In this document: one piece after another, positions 27,129-35,692 of the stretch
Position numbering within the stretch: position 1 is the first letter of the stretch
Layout: each line of letters opens with the position of its first letter
Position numbers and translations under genes: made by a program
Notes under the pieces: model-generated
What the model saw: only the letters and a program-made list of their open reading frames with translations
What the model was told of the DNA's origin: nothing
Databases searched by the model: none
DNA from: Parapusillimonas granuli
GTDB taxonomy: Bacteria > Pseudomonadota > Gammaproteobacteria > Burkholderiales > Burkholderiaceae_B
Assembly: GCF_013416525.1 (NCBI RefSeq)
Contig: NZ_JACCEM010000001.1
Span: forward strand, 124,001-188,000
DNA: 64,000 nt
Direction of reading: 5' to 3'

Positions 27129-27848
27129 TCAATGAATGTCGTCGGCTTCCTTCATGGCCCTCTTCAGGTCTTCCACCGAGAAGCCCGGGCGCTTTGCGGC
27201 CTCTATCAGGGGCCGTTCCTTGGCCGTGATGACTTCTATGCCATGCGGCAACGTTGCCAGCCCTTCGGGCGGAATGACCACGGCTCCGTGCCTGTCGGCG
27301 TGAATCAGGTCGCCGTCTTCGATGGTCAGGCCGTGAATTTGGACGGGCTGGCCGATCGTGACGATTTGCGCGTAGCCATGGCTGGGCGAAATGGTCGCGG
27401 CCAGAATCTGAAAACCTTCCGCCAGCATGCCGAAGTCGCGCATGGCGCCGTTCGTCAGCACTCCGGCGACCCCGAGGCCCTTCAGGACGTTGCTGTGCAC
27501 TTCCCCCCAGAAAGCGCCCAGTCCAGGCTCGTCGTCGATGTCCTCCATCACGCAGAACGTGGGGACGCCCTTGCCTTCCAGGTGCTCGTACCAGGCGATG
27601 CGTCTGGCCTTTATGGCGTCCAGCGGTTCGGTATAGGGATGGGCGGTGCGCAGCGTGGCCGTGCGCGCGAAACCCATCACGGGCTTCATGCCGGGATGCG
27701 CCGCATGAAACGCCCCCCGGGTGAAACCCTTGTTCGTGCGGGTGCCGGTGGCGACCTCGAGCGCGTTGCATATGGTCGGCGTATCCACCGAAGTAAGCAC
27801 TTCAATCAGCTCCGGCGTCAGCAGCGCGGGATCGATTTTCTTTGACAT
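27129..27848 (-). CDS. RraA-like / HMG-CHA aldolase-family protein
   Basis: 239 residues from the ATG of MSKKIDPALLTPELIEVL; no strong ribosome site is visible. VLTNGAMRDFGMLAEGFQIL is the metal and substrate loop of the family (G-x-x-RD), and HADRHGAVVIPPEGLATLPH provides the DxxG/P block. The fold is shared by RNase E inhibitor RraA and by aldolases that cleave 4-hydroxy-2-oxo acids to pyruvate plus another acid. Context with dehydratase and hydroxyacid dehydrogenases favours aldolase or oxaloacetate-decarboxylase-like chemistry. Confidence 0.85.
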   Translation of the reverse strand: MSKKIDPALLTPELIEVLTSVDTPTICNALEVATGTRTNKGFTRGAFHAAHPGMKPVMGFARTATLRTAHPYTEPLDAIKARRIAWYEHLEGKGVPTFCVMEDIDDEPGLGAFWGEVHSNVLKGLGVAGVLTNGAMRDFGMLAEGFQILAATISPSHGYAQIVTIGQPVQIHGLTIEDGDLIHADRHGAVVIPPEGLATLPHGIEVITAKERPLIEAAKRPGFSVEDLKRAMKEADDIH

Positions 27849-27904
27849 ACAGGACTCTCTCGTAAGGTTCAGTTTGTTGATTCGTACTGCCCGCCTCGAT
27901 GGCC

Positions 27905-28666
27905 TCAGGCGGCCGTCCATCCCCCGTCGATCATGATTGCCGAGCCGGTAATCATTGCGGACGCATCGCCGGCAAGGAAAACGACGGCGCCCATGATGTC
28001 TTCAAGGCGGCCCATCCTGCCCAGCGCGATCTTGGACTCGACGAACTCCTTGAAAGAAGGATCATTCAGCATGTCCTTGGTCATTTCGGTTTCTATGAAC
28101 GTCGGGCAGATCGTATTGACGCGAATGGACGCCGGCCCCAGCTCCAGGGCCAGCGCCTTTGAAAAGCCCTCGATGGCGTGCTTGGTCGCGCAATAGACCG
28201 TACGCTTCGGCCCACCGACATGCCCCATCTGCGAAGACACATTGATGATGCTGCCGCGCAGGCTGTTCTCCCGCATCAGGCGGACCGCCTCGCGCGTCAC
28301 ATAGAATGCCGCCTTGACGTTGAGATCGATGACGTCATCCAGATCGGCGTCCGCGACATCCGAAATCAGGGCCGGCCGGTTGGTCCCCGCGTTGTTCACG
28401 ACAACGTGGAACGGGCCATGCTCGGCCATGCCCCGCCTGACCGCGGACGAGTCGGTAACGTCGACCGTCCAGAGCGTTACCTGGGCGCCGGGCTGATCCG
28501 CCTCTATCCGCTGCCTGGCGGCCTTCAAGTCGTTTTCGGTTCTGGCGGCCAGCACCACTTGGGCTCCCGCCTGCGCCAGCGCGGCCGCGGCGGCCAGGCC
28601 GATTCCGCGGCTGCCCCCCGTGACCAGGGCTCTTCTCCCATCCAGACGGAAACTCGGTGTTCGCAT
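27905..28666 (-). CDS. short-chain dehydrogenase/reductase (SDR)
   Basis: 253 residues from the ATG after AAAAGGGGAACGCC; the longer frame lacks a start signal and overlaps the hisD-like gene upstream. Cofactor motif VTGGSRGIGLAAAAALAQAG, NNAGTNRP, catalytic Ser in NVSSQMGHVGGP, then YCATKHAIEGFSK with Tyr and Lys. C-terminal GDASAMITGSAIMIDGGWTA is typical of FabG-like enzymes. Probably oxidises an alcohol of the pathway substrate with NAD(P). Lies 31 bases downstream of the HisD-family gene. Confidence 0.92.
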   Translation of the reverse strand: MRTPSFRLDGRRALVTGGSRGIGLAAAAALAQAGAQVVLAARTENDLKAARQRIEADQPGAQVTLWTVDVTDSSAVRRGMAEHGPFHVVVNNAGTNRPALISDVADADLDDVIDLNVKAAFYVTREAVRLMRENSLRGSIINVSSQMGHVGGPKRTVYCATKHAIEGFSKALALELGPASIRVNTICPTFIETEMTKDMLNDPSFKEFVESKIALGRMGRLEDIMGAVVFLAGDASAMITGSAIMIDGGWTAA

Positions 28667-28697
28667 GGCGTTCCCCTTTTCAGTTTGCGGGCATTGC

Positions 28698-30023
28698 TCA
28701 GGCCGCTTTCGGAGGGACGGGCTCATACCACGGCACGTCGGCCCGGTCGCCATACCGGCGGACGCGCAGATTGGCCTGCTCGGCGTGCCCCGCGAAGTTC
28801 TCCATGTGGCACAGCCGCGAACCATATTCTCCGATGAGCGCCGATGCCTCGTCGCTGGTGACTTTCTGATAGGTGCACGTCTTGATGAACTTGCCGACCC
28901 ACAGCCCGCCCGTGTAGCGCGCCGCGCGCTTGGTGGGAAGCGTGTGGTTCGTGCCGATCACCTTGTCCCCGAAAGACACGTTGGTGCGGGGCCCCAGGAA
29001 CAAAGCGCCGTAGTTGGTCAAATGCTTGAGGAAGAAGTCGGGGTCTTTCGTCAGGACTTGCACGTGCTCGTAGGCGAGATCGTCCGCCACCTCGATCATT
29101 TCTTCGTCGGTATCGCAAAGTATGACCTGGCCATAATCCGCCCATGAAATGCGCGCGACATCCGCGGTGGGCAGGATGCGCAGCTGCCGGTCGATTTCCG
29201 CCAGCGTCTCGCGCGCAAGGGTTTCGTCCGTGGTCAGCAGGATGGCGGGCGAAGTGGGGCCGTGCTCGGCCTGCCCCAGCAGGTCCACCGCGCACATCTC
29301 GGCATCGGCCGTGCTGTCCGCGATCACCAGGGTCTCGGTCGGCCCCGCGAACAGATCGATGCCGACCCGCCCGAACAGCTGGCGCTTGGCCTCCGCCACA
29401 TACATGTTGCCGGGGCCGACCAGCATGTCGACCGCGGCGATGCTGCCGGTTCCAAGCGCCATCGCGCCAATCGCCTGAACGCCGCCCAGCACGAGAATTT
29501 CATCCGCGCCGGCAAAATGCATGGCGGCGACAATGGCCGGATGAGGCGCCCCCTGGAAAGGCGGCGCGGTGGACACGACGCGCCGGACGCCCGCGACCTT
29601 GGCGGTGAGCACGCTCATGTGGGCGGAGGCGATCATCGGGTATTTGCCGCCGGGTATGTAGCATCCCACCGCGTTGACCGGTATGTGCTTATGCCCGAGC
29701 ACCACCCCGGGCATGGTTTCCACCTCGACGTCCTTCATCGATGCGCGCTGTATCGTCGCGAACCCGCCGATCTGCTTCTGGGCAAACTTGATGTCTTCGA
29801 TCTGCAAAGGCGACAGCTGTTTCACCGCTGCTTCGATCTCCGCCTGCCCCAGATGAAAGTCCCGCGGCGCCCAGTTGTCGAACTTCTTCGACAAGTCGCG
29901 CACGGCGTCATCGCCCCGCTTTTCTATGTCTGCGAGTATCGTTTCAACTATGGCCCGAACCTTTGCATCACTTTCGGCGATCGCCTGGTCGTCCTTGCCT
30001 TTCTTCAAATATCTGACGGTCAT
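28698..30023 (-). CDS. histidinol-dehydrogenase-family alcohol/sugar-acid dehydrogenase (catabolic HisD paralogue)
   Basis: 441 residues from the ATG of [13 protein letters not shown]; the longer frame starts upstream of the operator. HisD landmarks are present: [40 protein letters not shown], the zinc ligands Q and H in [31 protein letters not shown] with the catalytic histidine, and a late histidine in ENFAGHAEQ. No other his genes are near. The [20 protein letters not shown] stretch resembles catabolic relatives such as sulfopropanediol dehydrogenase. It would oxidise a primary alcohol, possibly through the aldehyde to the acid, using two NAD. First gene of the minus-strand operon, with two LacI-type operators just upstream. 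Confidence 0.87.
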   Translation of the reverse strand: MTVRYLKKGKDDQAIAESDAKVRAIVETILADIEKRGDDAVRDLSKKFDNWAPRDFHLGQAEIEAAVKQLSPLQIEDIKFAQKQIGGFATIQRASMKDVEVETMPGVVLGHKHIPVNAVGCYIPGGKYPMIASAHMSVLTAKVAGVRRVVSTAPPFQGAPHPAIVAAMHFAGADEILVLGGVQAIGAMALGTGSIAAVDMLVGPGNMYVAEAKRQLFGRVGIDLFAGPTETLVIADSTADAEMCAVDLLGQAEHGPTSPAILLTTDETLARETLAEIDRQLRILPTADVARISWADYGQVILCDTDEEMIEVADDLAYEHVQVLTKDPDFFLKHLTNYGALFLGPRTNVSFGDKVIGTNHTLPTKRAARYTGGLWVGKFIKTCTYQKVTSDEASALIGEYGSRLCHMENFAGHAEQANLRVRRYGDRADVPWYEPVPPKAA

Positions 30024-30042
30024 TTCATATTCCTGATAATTT

Positions 30043-30058
30043 TTGCAAGCGGTTGCAA
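30043..30058. promoter_or_regulatory. LacI-family operator, copy 2
   Basis: TTGCAAGCGGTTGCAA, extended by TT before and AA after into TTTTGCAA-GCGG-TTGCAAAA, begins 20 bases upstream of the HisD-family ATG. Its centre lies 69 bases from that of copy 3, close to whole turns of the helix, which would allow a looped or cooperative repressor complex. Likely represses the minus-strand catabolic operon. Confidence 0.8.
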
Positions 30059-30111
30059 AATTGACTGCAAAAGTCCAAATGAAGCAGCCTTCGGAGGCAC
30101 TATAAACCTCA

Positions 30112-30127
30112 TTGCAAGCGATTGCAA
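30112..30127. promoter_or_regulatory. LacI-family operator, copy 3
   Basis: TTGCAAGCGATTGCAA is identical (reverse complement) to copy 1 at 21080-21095. It lies in the middle of the 263-base divergent gap, beside TATAAA at 30101-30106, and could therefore control both the HisD operon and the SDR gene on the plus strand. Confidence 0.8.
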
Positions 30128-30286
30128 ATATTTTTTTGTGTCCCCGCCGCACGTTCGCCCGCCTGCGCGCGGGCCATCCTGGGCAAGGCCGCCAAGGCAA
30201 GCCGTATAAAATCCCGGTGATCCCGTCAACAGGCGTCACGGCGCAGGTGGCCGGCGCCCTCATCAACCTTCGATAGTGTTGCCCAC

Positions 30287-31027
30287 ATGAAACTAAAAGG
30301 AAAAGTCGCGATCATCACCGGCGCAGGCCAAGGCATCGGGGAAGCGACAGCGCTCAAATTCGCGCGTGAAGGCGCCGCCCTGGTCATATGCGACATGAAC
30401 GACGCCTCGGTCGCAAAGACCGTCGCCTCATGCAAGGAACTGGGCGCGGAAGCGATCGGGTTCTCGCTCAACGTCACCGACCGGGACGCGCTGGACTCGA
30501 TGGTCGAAGACGTGGTGCGGCGGCTCGGCAGGATAGACGTCCTGGTCAACAACGCCGGCATCACGCGCGACGCCCGTGTCGAGAAAATGAGCGTCGACGA
30601 ATTCGATGCGGTGATAGACGTCAACCTGAAAGGCGTCTTCAACGTGACGCAGTCCGTCCTTCCCACCATGGTGGCGCAACGCAGCGGCGTGATCCTCAAC
30701 GCAAGCTCGGTCGTCGGCATCTATGGCAATTTCGGCCAGACGAACTACGCCGCCGCCAAGTTCGGCGTGATCGGCTTCACCAAGACCTGGGCCCGCGAGC
30801 TCGGCCCCAAGGGCATCCGCGTCAATGCCGTGGCGCCCGGCTTCATCGAAACCTCCATGCTTTCCAGCGTGCCCGACAACGTGCTGACCCGGATGTGCGA
30901 ACAAGTGCCGCTGAAGCGGCTCGGCAGGCCCGAAGAGATCGCCAACGTGTACGCCTTCCTTGCCAGCGACGACGCCAGCTACGTCAACGGCACGGTGATC
31001 GAGGCCAGCGGCGGCCTGACGCTCTAG
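30287..31027 (+). CDS. FabG-like short-chain dehydrogenase/reductase
   Basis: 246 residues. [20 protein letters not shown] gives the NAD(P) motif, [15 protein letters not shown] the structural motif, [20 protein letters not shown] the Ser/Tyr/Lys catalytic set, and [15 protein letters not shown] the C-terminal end. It is transcribed away from the HisD operon across the region holding two LacI operators, so it is probably part of the same regulon and oxidises or reduces a second position of the substrate. A mandelate-racemase remnant meets it tail-to-tail 32 bases later. Confidence 0.93.
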   Translation: MKLKGKVAIITGAGQGIGEATALKFAREGAALVICDMNDASVAKTVASCKELGAEAIGFSLNVTDRDALDSMVEDVVRRLGRIDVLVNNAGITRDARVEKMSVDEFDAVIDVNLKGVFNVTQSVLPTMVAQRSGVILNASSVVGIYGNFGQTNYAAAKFGVIGFTKTWARELGPKGIRVNAVAPGFIETSMLSSVPDNVLTRMCEQVPLKRLGRPEEIANVYAFLASDDASYVNGTVIEASGGLTL

Positions 31028-31059
31028 CCTGGCGGCCGGCTGGACGGGGCGGGCGCCTG

Positions 31060-31430
31060 CTAGGCGGTCAGGGCCTGCATGACGCGGTACAGGTCCGCCT
31101 TCCCCTCGAAGCCTATGCCGGGCAATTCGGGCATGGCGATGTAGCTGTCCTCCACTTTCACGCCATCGGGAAAACCGCCAGCTTGCCGTGGTCCCGTCCG
31201 GGATAGTAGTAGCCGCCGGCGGCGTAGACGAAAACCTTTTTTATTGGGCCGGCCATCGCCATAGCGTTCGGCCAACAGCCGGGCGAGGCCGGGCCCGCTT
31301 CCAGCACGCGCGGAATGATGCGGCCGCGCATCAGCGCGCCCTGCCCATAGCGCCCGTTGGAGTTGAACCCGGAGCCGATGACGGGCTTGCCGCCGCGAAT
31401 GACGCCGGTGCCGATGCGCCAAGCCGTTCG
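31060..31430 (-). pseudogene. mandelate-racemase/enolase-superfamily enzyme, multiply deleted
   Basis: Pieces of one enolase-superfamily protein survive in different frames. N-terminal capping-domain text VIRGGKPVIGSGFNSNGRYG and QGALMRGRIIPRVLEA is followed by RLLAERYGDGRPN in another frame, then KKVFVYAAGGYYYPGRDHG. The C-terminal tail VKVEDSYIAMPELPGIGFEG and KADLYRVMQALTA ends at the TAG. The whole catalytic barrel, including its metal ligands, is gone. About 120 codons remain of roughly 390, with at least two internal deletions and frame changes. The 5' end merges with the end of the leuD-type gene, so the intact gene was probably the next member of that operon. Confidence 0.82.
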
Positions 31431-32059
31431 AACGTCAGGCCCGCCACATTCTTCAGCCACGGATGCGTCTGCCAATGCCTTGCGGCGAACGCTTCTATCG
31501 CCTCGCGGTGCGCCAGGGAAGCGCCGATCAGGTCCTGGCCCTGGATGAACATGCCGCGATGGCGCGGAGACAGATCGAAGGCGATTTCCCGTTTGCCGCT
31601 GCGCACCCGCATCGTTTTCAAGTCTATCGCGATATGGCCGCGCTCCGGAACCGACACGTCGTCCATGAGCGCCCGGACGTCCGGTTCGGAAGCCATCACC
31701 AGCAACAGCCGGTTGTTCATGGCGTTGGAATAGAAGATTTCACCGAAGCTTGGGGCGATGATGGCTCGTATGCCGAACTGCTGCAGGCCCCACACGGCAT
31801 GTTCCCGGCTGGAGCCGCAGCCGAAGTTGGGCCCCGCCAGCAGGATGCGAGTCCGCGCATAGTCCGGGCGGTTCAGGATGAAGGTCTCGCGCGGCCTGCC
31901 CGCCTCATCGAAGCGCATGTCATACAGCAGGCCCTTGTCCAGCCCGGCCTTGTCGATGCCCCGCAGAAACTGCTTCGGCATGATCTGGTCGGTGTCGAGA
32001 TTGGCCAGGGGAATCGACGCCGCCAGGCCTTCGATAACTTGGTGCTTGTCGTGCATCAT
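31331..32059 (-). CDS. leuD: LeuD-family aconitase-type hydro-lyase small subunit, abnormal C-terminus
   Basis: 242 residues from the first ATG of ATGATG, overlapping the LeuC stop by four bases. PLANLDTDQIMPKQFLRGID, AGPNFGCGSSREHAVWGLQQ and SFGEIFYSNAMNNRLL are standard. Family homology ends near residue 205 (HWQTHPWLKN). The remaining roughly 37 residues (AGLTFERLGAS, then low-complexity Ala/Ser/Pro) run through the deleted mandelate-racemase gene. The natural stop seems to have been lost in that deletion. The core is intact, so the swivelling domain could still work. Distinct from biosynthetic leuD because no leuA or leuB is present; substrate may be a methylated malate, citraconate or similar. 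Confidence 0.82.
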   Translation of the reverse strand: MMHDKHQVIEGLAASIPLANLDTDQIMPKQFLRGIDKAGLDKGLLYDMRFDEAGRPRETFILNRPDYARTRILLAGPNFGCGSSREHAVWGLQQFGIRAIIAPSFGEIFYSNAMNNRLLLVMASEPDVRALMDDVSVPERGHIAIDLKTMRVRSGKREIAFDLSPRHRGMFIQGQDLIGASLAHREAIEAFAARHWQTHPWLKNVAGLTFERLGASAPASFAAASPSSAPGSTPTGAMGRAR

Positions 32060-33516
32060 TGCGCTCCCGCTTGCGTGCCCGCCAGGTATCGCCTGACGTC
32101 GGTGATTCGACCCGTGACGGCGGCGGCCGCGGCCATCGCCGGGCTCATGAGGTGGGTGATGGCACCCCTGCCCTGCCGCCCCTCGAAGTTGCGGTTCGTC
32201 GTCGATGCGCAGCGCTGGCCAGGCTGGAGGACGTCGTCGTTCATCGCCAGGCACATCGAGCATCCGGGCTTGCGCCATTCGAAGCCCGCCTCGATGAGCA
32301 CGCCGTCCAGGCCTTCACGCTCGGCCTGGCGCCTGACCGCGCCGGAACCCGGCACGACCATGGCCCTGACCCCCTCGGCCACCTTGCGGCCACGCACGAT
32401 GCCGGCAACCGCCCGCAGGTCCTCGATGCGGCCGTTGGTACAGGAGCCGATGAACACGTGCTGGATGGGTAGCCCCAGCAGGGTGTCGCCGCTGCTCAGG
32501 CCGACATAGCGCAATGCGCGCTGCATCGAGGCGTCGGGCCTGCCCGCGGCATCGGCGGGGATGTCGGGTATCGTGCCGTCCACTGGAATCGCCTGGTCGG
32601 GGCTGGTGCCCCAGGTGACGTACGGCGCCGCCTGGCCGGCGTCGAAATAATGCTCCACGTCGAACACCGCGCCTTCGTCGCTCCGCAGCCCACGCCAGTG
32701 AGCGACCGCGCGCTCGCGCGTGTGCCCCTCGATGTCAGCCGCGCGCTCCAGCACATAGTCGATGGCCAGGCTGTCGGGGGCGATCAGCGCGCCGCGGGCG
32801 CCGGCTTCCACCGCCATGTTGCACAGGGTGAAACGCGCCTCCACCGACAGCGCGGCGATGGCGGACCCGCGGAACTCCACCACATAGCCGCGCGCGCCCT
32901 GGGCGCCGATGCGGCGAATGATCATCAGGATGAGGTCCTTGGCGGTCGTGCCCGGCGGCAATTCCCCATCGACGCTGATCCGCATGTCGCGGGCGACACG
33001 GTAGACGAGCGTTTGCGTCGCCAGCACGTGTTCGACCTCCGAGGTGCCGATGCCGAAGCCCAGCGCCCCCAGGGCGCCATAGGTGGTGGTGTGGCTGTCG
33101 CCGCAGATCACCACCATGCCGGGCCGTATCATCCCATGCTCCGGCGCCACCACGTGCTCGATACCCTGCAGCGCGTCGTTGGTGTCGAACAGCGGAATGC
33201 CGTGCCGCAGACAGTTCCGCTTGAGGTTGCTTGCCTGCAGCGCCGAGGCCGGGTCGGCGATGACGCGCAAGGCTTCGGGCCGGGTGGGAATGATATGGCT
33301 GACGACGGCCACATTCTGGCCGGGCAGGGGTACGCCCCGGTCCTGCTCATGCAGTCCGGCGAAGGCTTGCGGGCTTGTGTACTCGTTCATCAAATGCAAG
33401 TCCGCAAAAAGCAGGACATTCTCGTCGTCCAGCCGTGTCACGGTATGCGACTCGACGAGCTTCTGGTATAGCGTGCGGAGGCTCATCCTGTAGTCATCCC
33501 AATCAAGTTGCTTCAT
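32056..33516 (-). CDS. leuC: LeuC-family aconitase-type hydro-lyase large subunit
   Basis: 486 residues from the ATG nine bases after the Bug stop; a start ten codons later (MSLRTLYQKLVESHTV) would match the usual family length even better. VICGDSHTTTYGALGALGFG, IGSCTNGRIEDLRAV with the first cluster cysteine, GCSMCLAMNDD with the other two, and ASTTNRNFEGRQGRGAITHL are all present, so the 4Fe-4S site is complete. Together with the LeuD subunit it would interconvert a 2- and 3-hydroxy acid or hydrate an unsaturated diacid. Operon with a Bug receptor upstream suggests a catabolic, not leucine-biosynthetic, role. Confidence 0.88.
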   Translation of the reverse strand: MKQLDWDDYRMSLRTLYQKLVESHTVTRLDDENVLLFADLHLMNEYTSPQAFAGLHEQDRGVPLPGQNVAVVSHIIPTRPEALRVIADPASALQASNLKRNCLRHGIPLFDTNDALQGIEHVVAPEHGMIRPGMVVICGDSHTTTYGALGALGFGIGTSEVEHVLATQTLVYRVARDMRISVDGELPPGTTAKDLILMIIRRIGAQGARGYVVEFRGSAIAALSVEARFTLCNMAVEAGARGALIAPDSLAIDYVLERAADIEGHTRERAVAHWRGLRSDEGAVFDVEHYFDAGQAAPYVTWGTSPDQAIPVDGTIPDIPADAAGRPDASMQRALRYVGLSSGDTLLGLPIQHVFIGSCTNGRIEDLRAVAGIVRGRKVAEGVRAMVVPGSGAVRRQAEREGLDGVLIEAGFEWRKPGCSMCLAMNDDVLQPGQRCASTTNRNFEGRQGRGAITHLMSPAMAAAAAVTGRITDVRRYLAGTQAGAQ

Positions 33517-33525
33517 CCGGCGGGA

Positions 33526-34497
33526 TCAGTTGGCCTTGATGCCCGCCGCCGAGATCACTGTGTTCCATTTCTTCATGTCGCCTGCGAGCAGCTTCCGCGC
33601 CTGCTCTATCGAGGAAGGCGCCGGGTCGTAGCCTTCGCGCGTCATCCTTTCCTTGAGCGCAGGGGAATCGAGCGTCTGGTTCAGGGTGGCGTTCAGCTTT
33701 TCGAGCACGGGCGCCGGCGTTCCAGCCGGCGCGAACACCATGAACCATGTCTCAAAGCTGTAGCCGGGCAGGCCCGCCTCGCCGATCGTGGGCACGTCCG
33801 GCATCAGGGCGGAACGCTTGGGGCCGGTCACGCCCAGGGCGCGCAGCTTGCCGCCCTGCACCTGCGGCAAGGCGGCCGACAGCACGGGAAAGGACATTTG
33901 CACGTGCCCGCCAATGGTGTCCAGCATGGCCGGCCCGCCGCCCCGGTACGGAATGTGCATGATGTCGGTCTTCGAGACCGACTTGAACAGCTCGGCAGCC
34001 ATGTGGAAGGTGCTGCCGCTGCCGGCCGAGCCGTAGAGCAGCTGGCCCGGCGCAGCCTTCGCGGCGGCGATGAGCTCGGCCACCGACCGGGCCTTCAGGT
34101 CGTTATTGACCACCAGCACGTGCTGGGAAGTGGCCACCATGCCGATGGGCGCCAAGTCCTTCAGTGTGTCGTAGGGCATGTTGTCGTATAGCGAAGGATT
34201 GATCGCCAGCGACACCGTCTGCAGGCCGATGGTGTAGCCGTCGTTCTTGGCCTTCGAGACGATGTCCACGCCGATGTTTCCGCCGGCGCCCGAGCGGTTT
34301 TCGATCACGATGGGCTGGCCCAGCGCCTTGCCCCAGTCGTCGGCGATCAGGCGCGCGGCGATGTCGGCGCTTCCGCCGGGCGCGTAGGGCACCACCAGCT
34401 TGACGGGCCGTTCCGGGTAGGATTGCGCGGCCGCCAGGATGGGCAGCGCAAGCAGCGCACAGCAGGCCAAGCGGCGCACGAAAGGAAGCTTGTACAT
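33526..34497 (-). CDS. Bug/TctC-family periplasmic solute receptor
   Basis: 323 residues from the ATG after CGGGAGACATTC. Signal peptide runs to LPILAAAQS, then YPERPVKLVVPYAPGGSADI. ENRSGAGGNIGVDIVSKAKN, DGYTIGLQTVSLAINPSLYD, QLLYGSAGSGSTFHMAAELF and IMHIPYRGGGPAMLDTIGGH are intact. First gene of the operon leading to the LeuC/LeuD-type hydro-lyase and facing a LysR gene, so its ligand is probably the dicarboxylate used by that enzyme. Confidence 0.93.
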   Translation of the reverse strand: MYKLPFVRRLACCALLALPILAAAQSYPERPVKLVVPYAPGGSADIAARLIADDWGKALGQPIVIENRSGAGGNIGVDIVSKAKNDGYTIGLQTVSLAINPSLYDNMPYDTLKDLAPIGMVATSQHVLVVNNDLKARSVAELIAAAKAAPGQLLYGSAGSGSTFHMAAELFKSVSKTDIMHIPYRGGGPAMLDTIGGHVQMSFPVLSAALPQVQGGKLRALGVTGPKRSALMPDVPTIGEAGLPGYSFETWFMVFAPAGTPAPVLEKLNATLNQTLDSPALKERMTREGYDPAPSSIEQARKLLAGDMKKWNTVISAAGIKAN

Positions 34498-34597
34498 GAA
34501 TGTCTCCCGATGAATTGTTGTATGAGGGGGAAGCCTTGGGCTCCCATGCCGGTCAGGAAAACCGGCAAGACCAATGCTAATATGTCCTGAGTTCAGC

Positions 34598-34624
34598 ATA
34601 ATGTCGATTCTTCTAATACATTAT
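34598..34624. promoter_or_regulatory. candidate LysR binding region between divergent genes
   Basis: ATAATGT at 34598-34604 and ACATTAT at 34618-34624 form a 7-base inverted repeat with a 13-base spacer. A further CGACATAAT just downstream pairs with ATAATGTCG of the left arm with one mismatch. The stretch is AT-rich, lies between the Bug operon and the LysR gene, and is the expected location for autoregulation and activation. Confidence 0.45.
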
Positions 34625-34658
34625 TTCTTTGTACGACATAATAAAATCGCAGCTCGCC

Positions 34659-35582
34659 ATGGACGCCATCTCCGATCTTCGCTTTTTCGTCACGCTGGCC
34701 AAGCACGCCGCGCTGTCCCGCGCGGCCCAGGAATTCGGCGTTACGCCGCCCACGGTAAGCAAGCGCCTCGCCGGCCTGGAACAGCGGCTCGGCGTGCGGC
34801 TGATGAATCGCACGACACGGCGCATCAGCCTGACGCTCGAAGGGGAAGCCTATCTCGCCCAGGGGGAAAGACTGCTCGAGGAAATCGACGCGCTCGAACA
34901 GACCGTGGCCGGCGGCAGGGCGGCGCCGCGCGGCTTGCTGAGGGTGCATGCCACACTGGGATTCGGGCGGCGGCACATCGCGCCCGCCGTTTCGCGCTTC
35001 CTGCAGCGCTATCCCGACATCGACGTACAGCTGCACCTGAGCCATACGCCGGCGAACCTCGTGGACTCCGGCTTCGACGCGATCATCCGCTTTGGCGACG
35101 CCCCCGACTCGCGCCTGACCGCCCGCACGCTCGCCATCAACCGACGGCTGCTGTGCGCATCGCCCGCCTATCTCGCCAGGGCGGGCGAGCCGGCCGCGCC
35201 CGCCGACCTGCAAGCGCACCAGTGCATCGTCATCCGGGAAAGCGACGAAACCTACGGCGCCTGGCATCTGTCGCGGCACAACCGCGTGCAGACGGTCAAG
35301 GTGGCGGGCCGAGCCAGCAGCAACGATGGAGAAGCCGCGGTGGAATGGGCGCTCGATGGGCTGGGCATCCTCATGCGCTCGGAATGGGACATCGCCCGCT
35401 ACCTGAACTCGGGCAGGCTGCGGCAGGTCCTGCCGGAGTGGTCCCTGCCGTCAGCCAACGTGGTGGCGGTCTACCCCCGGCGGCAGCATGTGTCGGCGCG
35501 CACGCGCGCCTTCCTGGACTTCCTCATGGACTGGTTCGCCGACCAGCGCAAGCCGACCAGCGACTCCCACAGCCGCTGGTAG
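34659..35582 (+). CDS. LysR-family transcriptional regulator
   Basis: 307 residues from MDAISDLRFFVTLAKHAALS; an ATG ten codons earlier is possible but would extend the family N-terminus. Helix-turn-helix SRAAQEFGVTPPTVSKRLAG, then RLGVRLMNRTTRRISLTLEG. The effector domain includes LLRVHATLGFGRRHIAPAVS and VDSGFDAIIRFGDAPDSRLT. It faces the Bug-leuC-leuD operon and probably activates it in response to the imported acid. Confidence 0.92.
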   Translation: MDAISDLRFFVTLAKHAALSRAAQEFGVTPPTVSKRLAGLEQRLGVRLMNRTTRRISLTLEGEAYLAQGERLLEEIDALEQTVAGGRAAPRGLLRVHATLGFGRRHIAPAVSRFLQRYPDIDVQLHLSHTPANLVDSGFDAIIRFGDAPDSRLTARTLAINRRLLCASPAYLARAGEPAAPADLQAHQCIVIRESDETYGAWHLSRHNRVQTVKVAGRASSNDGEAAVEWALDGLGILMRSEWDIARYLNSGRLRQVLPEWSLPSANVVAVYPRRQHVSARTRAFLDFLMDWFADQRKPTSDSHSRW

Positions 35583-35692
35583 CATCCACGCTGGCGCAGC
35601 CCCCGAGCTGGAGACCTGGGCCCTGAATTTCATCGATGCCGATTCCATCGAACAGGTATTTTCTTCATGATCCCAGGCCGGCGCCGCGGACT

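Noticed and set aside
31331-33516. Leucine biosynthesis operon
   Set aside because: No leuA or leuB, a Bug receptor in the operon and a divergent LysR point to a catabolic hydro-lyase instead.
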